Under the pieces are notes generated by a model. The model did not search any database, was not told the DNA's origin, and was given only the letters and a program-made list of their open reading frames with translations. Both the position numbers and the translations under genes were made by a program. From NCBI GenBank assembly GCA_025345505.1, contig JANVCC010000047.1, positions 7,385,429 through 7,449,428 of the forward strand: a DNA stretch of 64,000 nucleotides. The letters run 5' to 3'. Shown here piece by piece: positions 63,640-64,000 of the stretch (position 1 is its first letter; every line of letters begins with the position of its first letter). This DNA comes from Todiramphus chloris collaris (lineage: Eukaryota > Chordata > Aves > Coraciiformes > Alcedinidae).

Positions 63640-64000
63640 GAGGAGTCTGGTTGGAGGTCTGTAGCTCACAAAGTTCCCCAAGGATCAGGACTGGTTCCAC
63701 ACTTGGTCAATGTAGTCATCAGTGACCTGGATGAAGGGAGAGAGTGGACCCACAGCAACTTTCCTGATGATACAAAACTGGGGGAGTGGCTGACTCACCA
63801 GAAGGTTGTGATGGCATCAAGAAAGACAGGCTGGAGAGGAACCCCATGGAATTCAACAAGGGCAAATGTTGGGTCCTGCACCAGTACAGGGGAGGGGTTG
63901 ACCTGCTGGAAAGCAGCTGTGCGGAGAAGGACCTGGGAGTGCTGGGGGACAAGAAGTTGCCTATGAGCCATGCATGGGCCCTTGTAATCCAGAAGGCCAA
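63640..64000 (+). mobile_element. CR1 LINE reverse-transcriptase segment, cut by window edge
   Basis: The frame from about 63655 reads VPQGSGLVPHLVNVVISDLD and then FPDDTKLG, corresponding to the CR1 reverse-transcriptase block VPQGS...F/YADDTKLG with the catalytic F/YADD changed to FPDD. It continues into the TCCTGCACCAGTACAGGGGA block and runs off the right end. It is the most upstream CR1 ORF2 portion in the window. Inactive by its altered catalytic motif and 5' truncation. Confidence 0.85.

Overview
This window is vertebrate, almost certainly avian, genomic DNA. Two things show this. At least 30 fragments of the CR1 LINE are present, many ending in the ATTCTATG-type 3' repeat that is the hallmark of bird and reptile CR1. 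There is also one clear vertebrate gene, a single-exon leucine-rich-repeat protein that I recognise as LRRC30 (minus strand, 47267-48163, 298 codons). The rest is AT-rich intergenic DNA with interspersed repeats and low-complexity A/T tracts. There is no bacterial-style gene density, operon, CRISPR array, tRNA or rRNA that I can see. By my own coordinates CR1 covers about 10 kb, roughly one sixth of the window. That seems dense for a bird, but I cannot name the species.

Layout. From 1 to 47 kb the sequence is non-coding. CR1 copies on both strands are separated by 0.3-4 kb of unique DNA. Notable items are a long 3' CR1 copy with an open ORF2 tail (17921-18661), two sister CR1 copies carrying the same internal CT repeat (23471-24125 and 39001-39680), a solo LTR inside a CR1 with a 6-bp target duplication (27566-27890), a CR1 inverted pair (40965-41132), and a MIR-like ancient SINE (14240-14335). 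LRRC30 lies at 47-48 kb with a candidate TATA box at about 48.53 kb. An endogenous-retrovirus LTR in the same orientation lies about 0.6 kb upstream of the start codon (48760-49503). From 49.5 to 64 kb the pattern of CR1 and unique DNA resumes, with a second, truncated copy of the same LTR family (59690-60142), a different probable solo LTR (58104-58444), and a CR1 reverse-transcriptase segment that runs off the right edge.

The only supported cellular protein gene is LRRC30. In human it lies between LAMA1 and PTPRM; I recognise no exon of either here. The most interesting observations are the LTR placed sense and upstream of LRRC30, the cleanly datable nested solo LTR, and an ungapped 81-bp sequence present at two places 5 kb apart that matches no repeat I know. 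I found no convincing novel multi-gene system. Repeat edges are judged by eye and may be off by some tens of bases.
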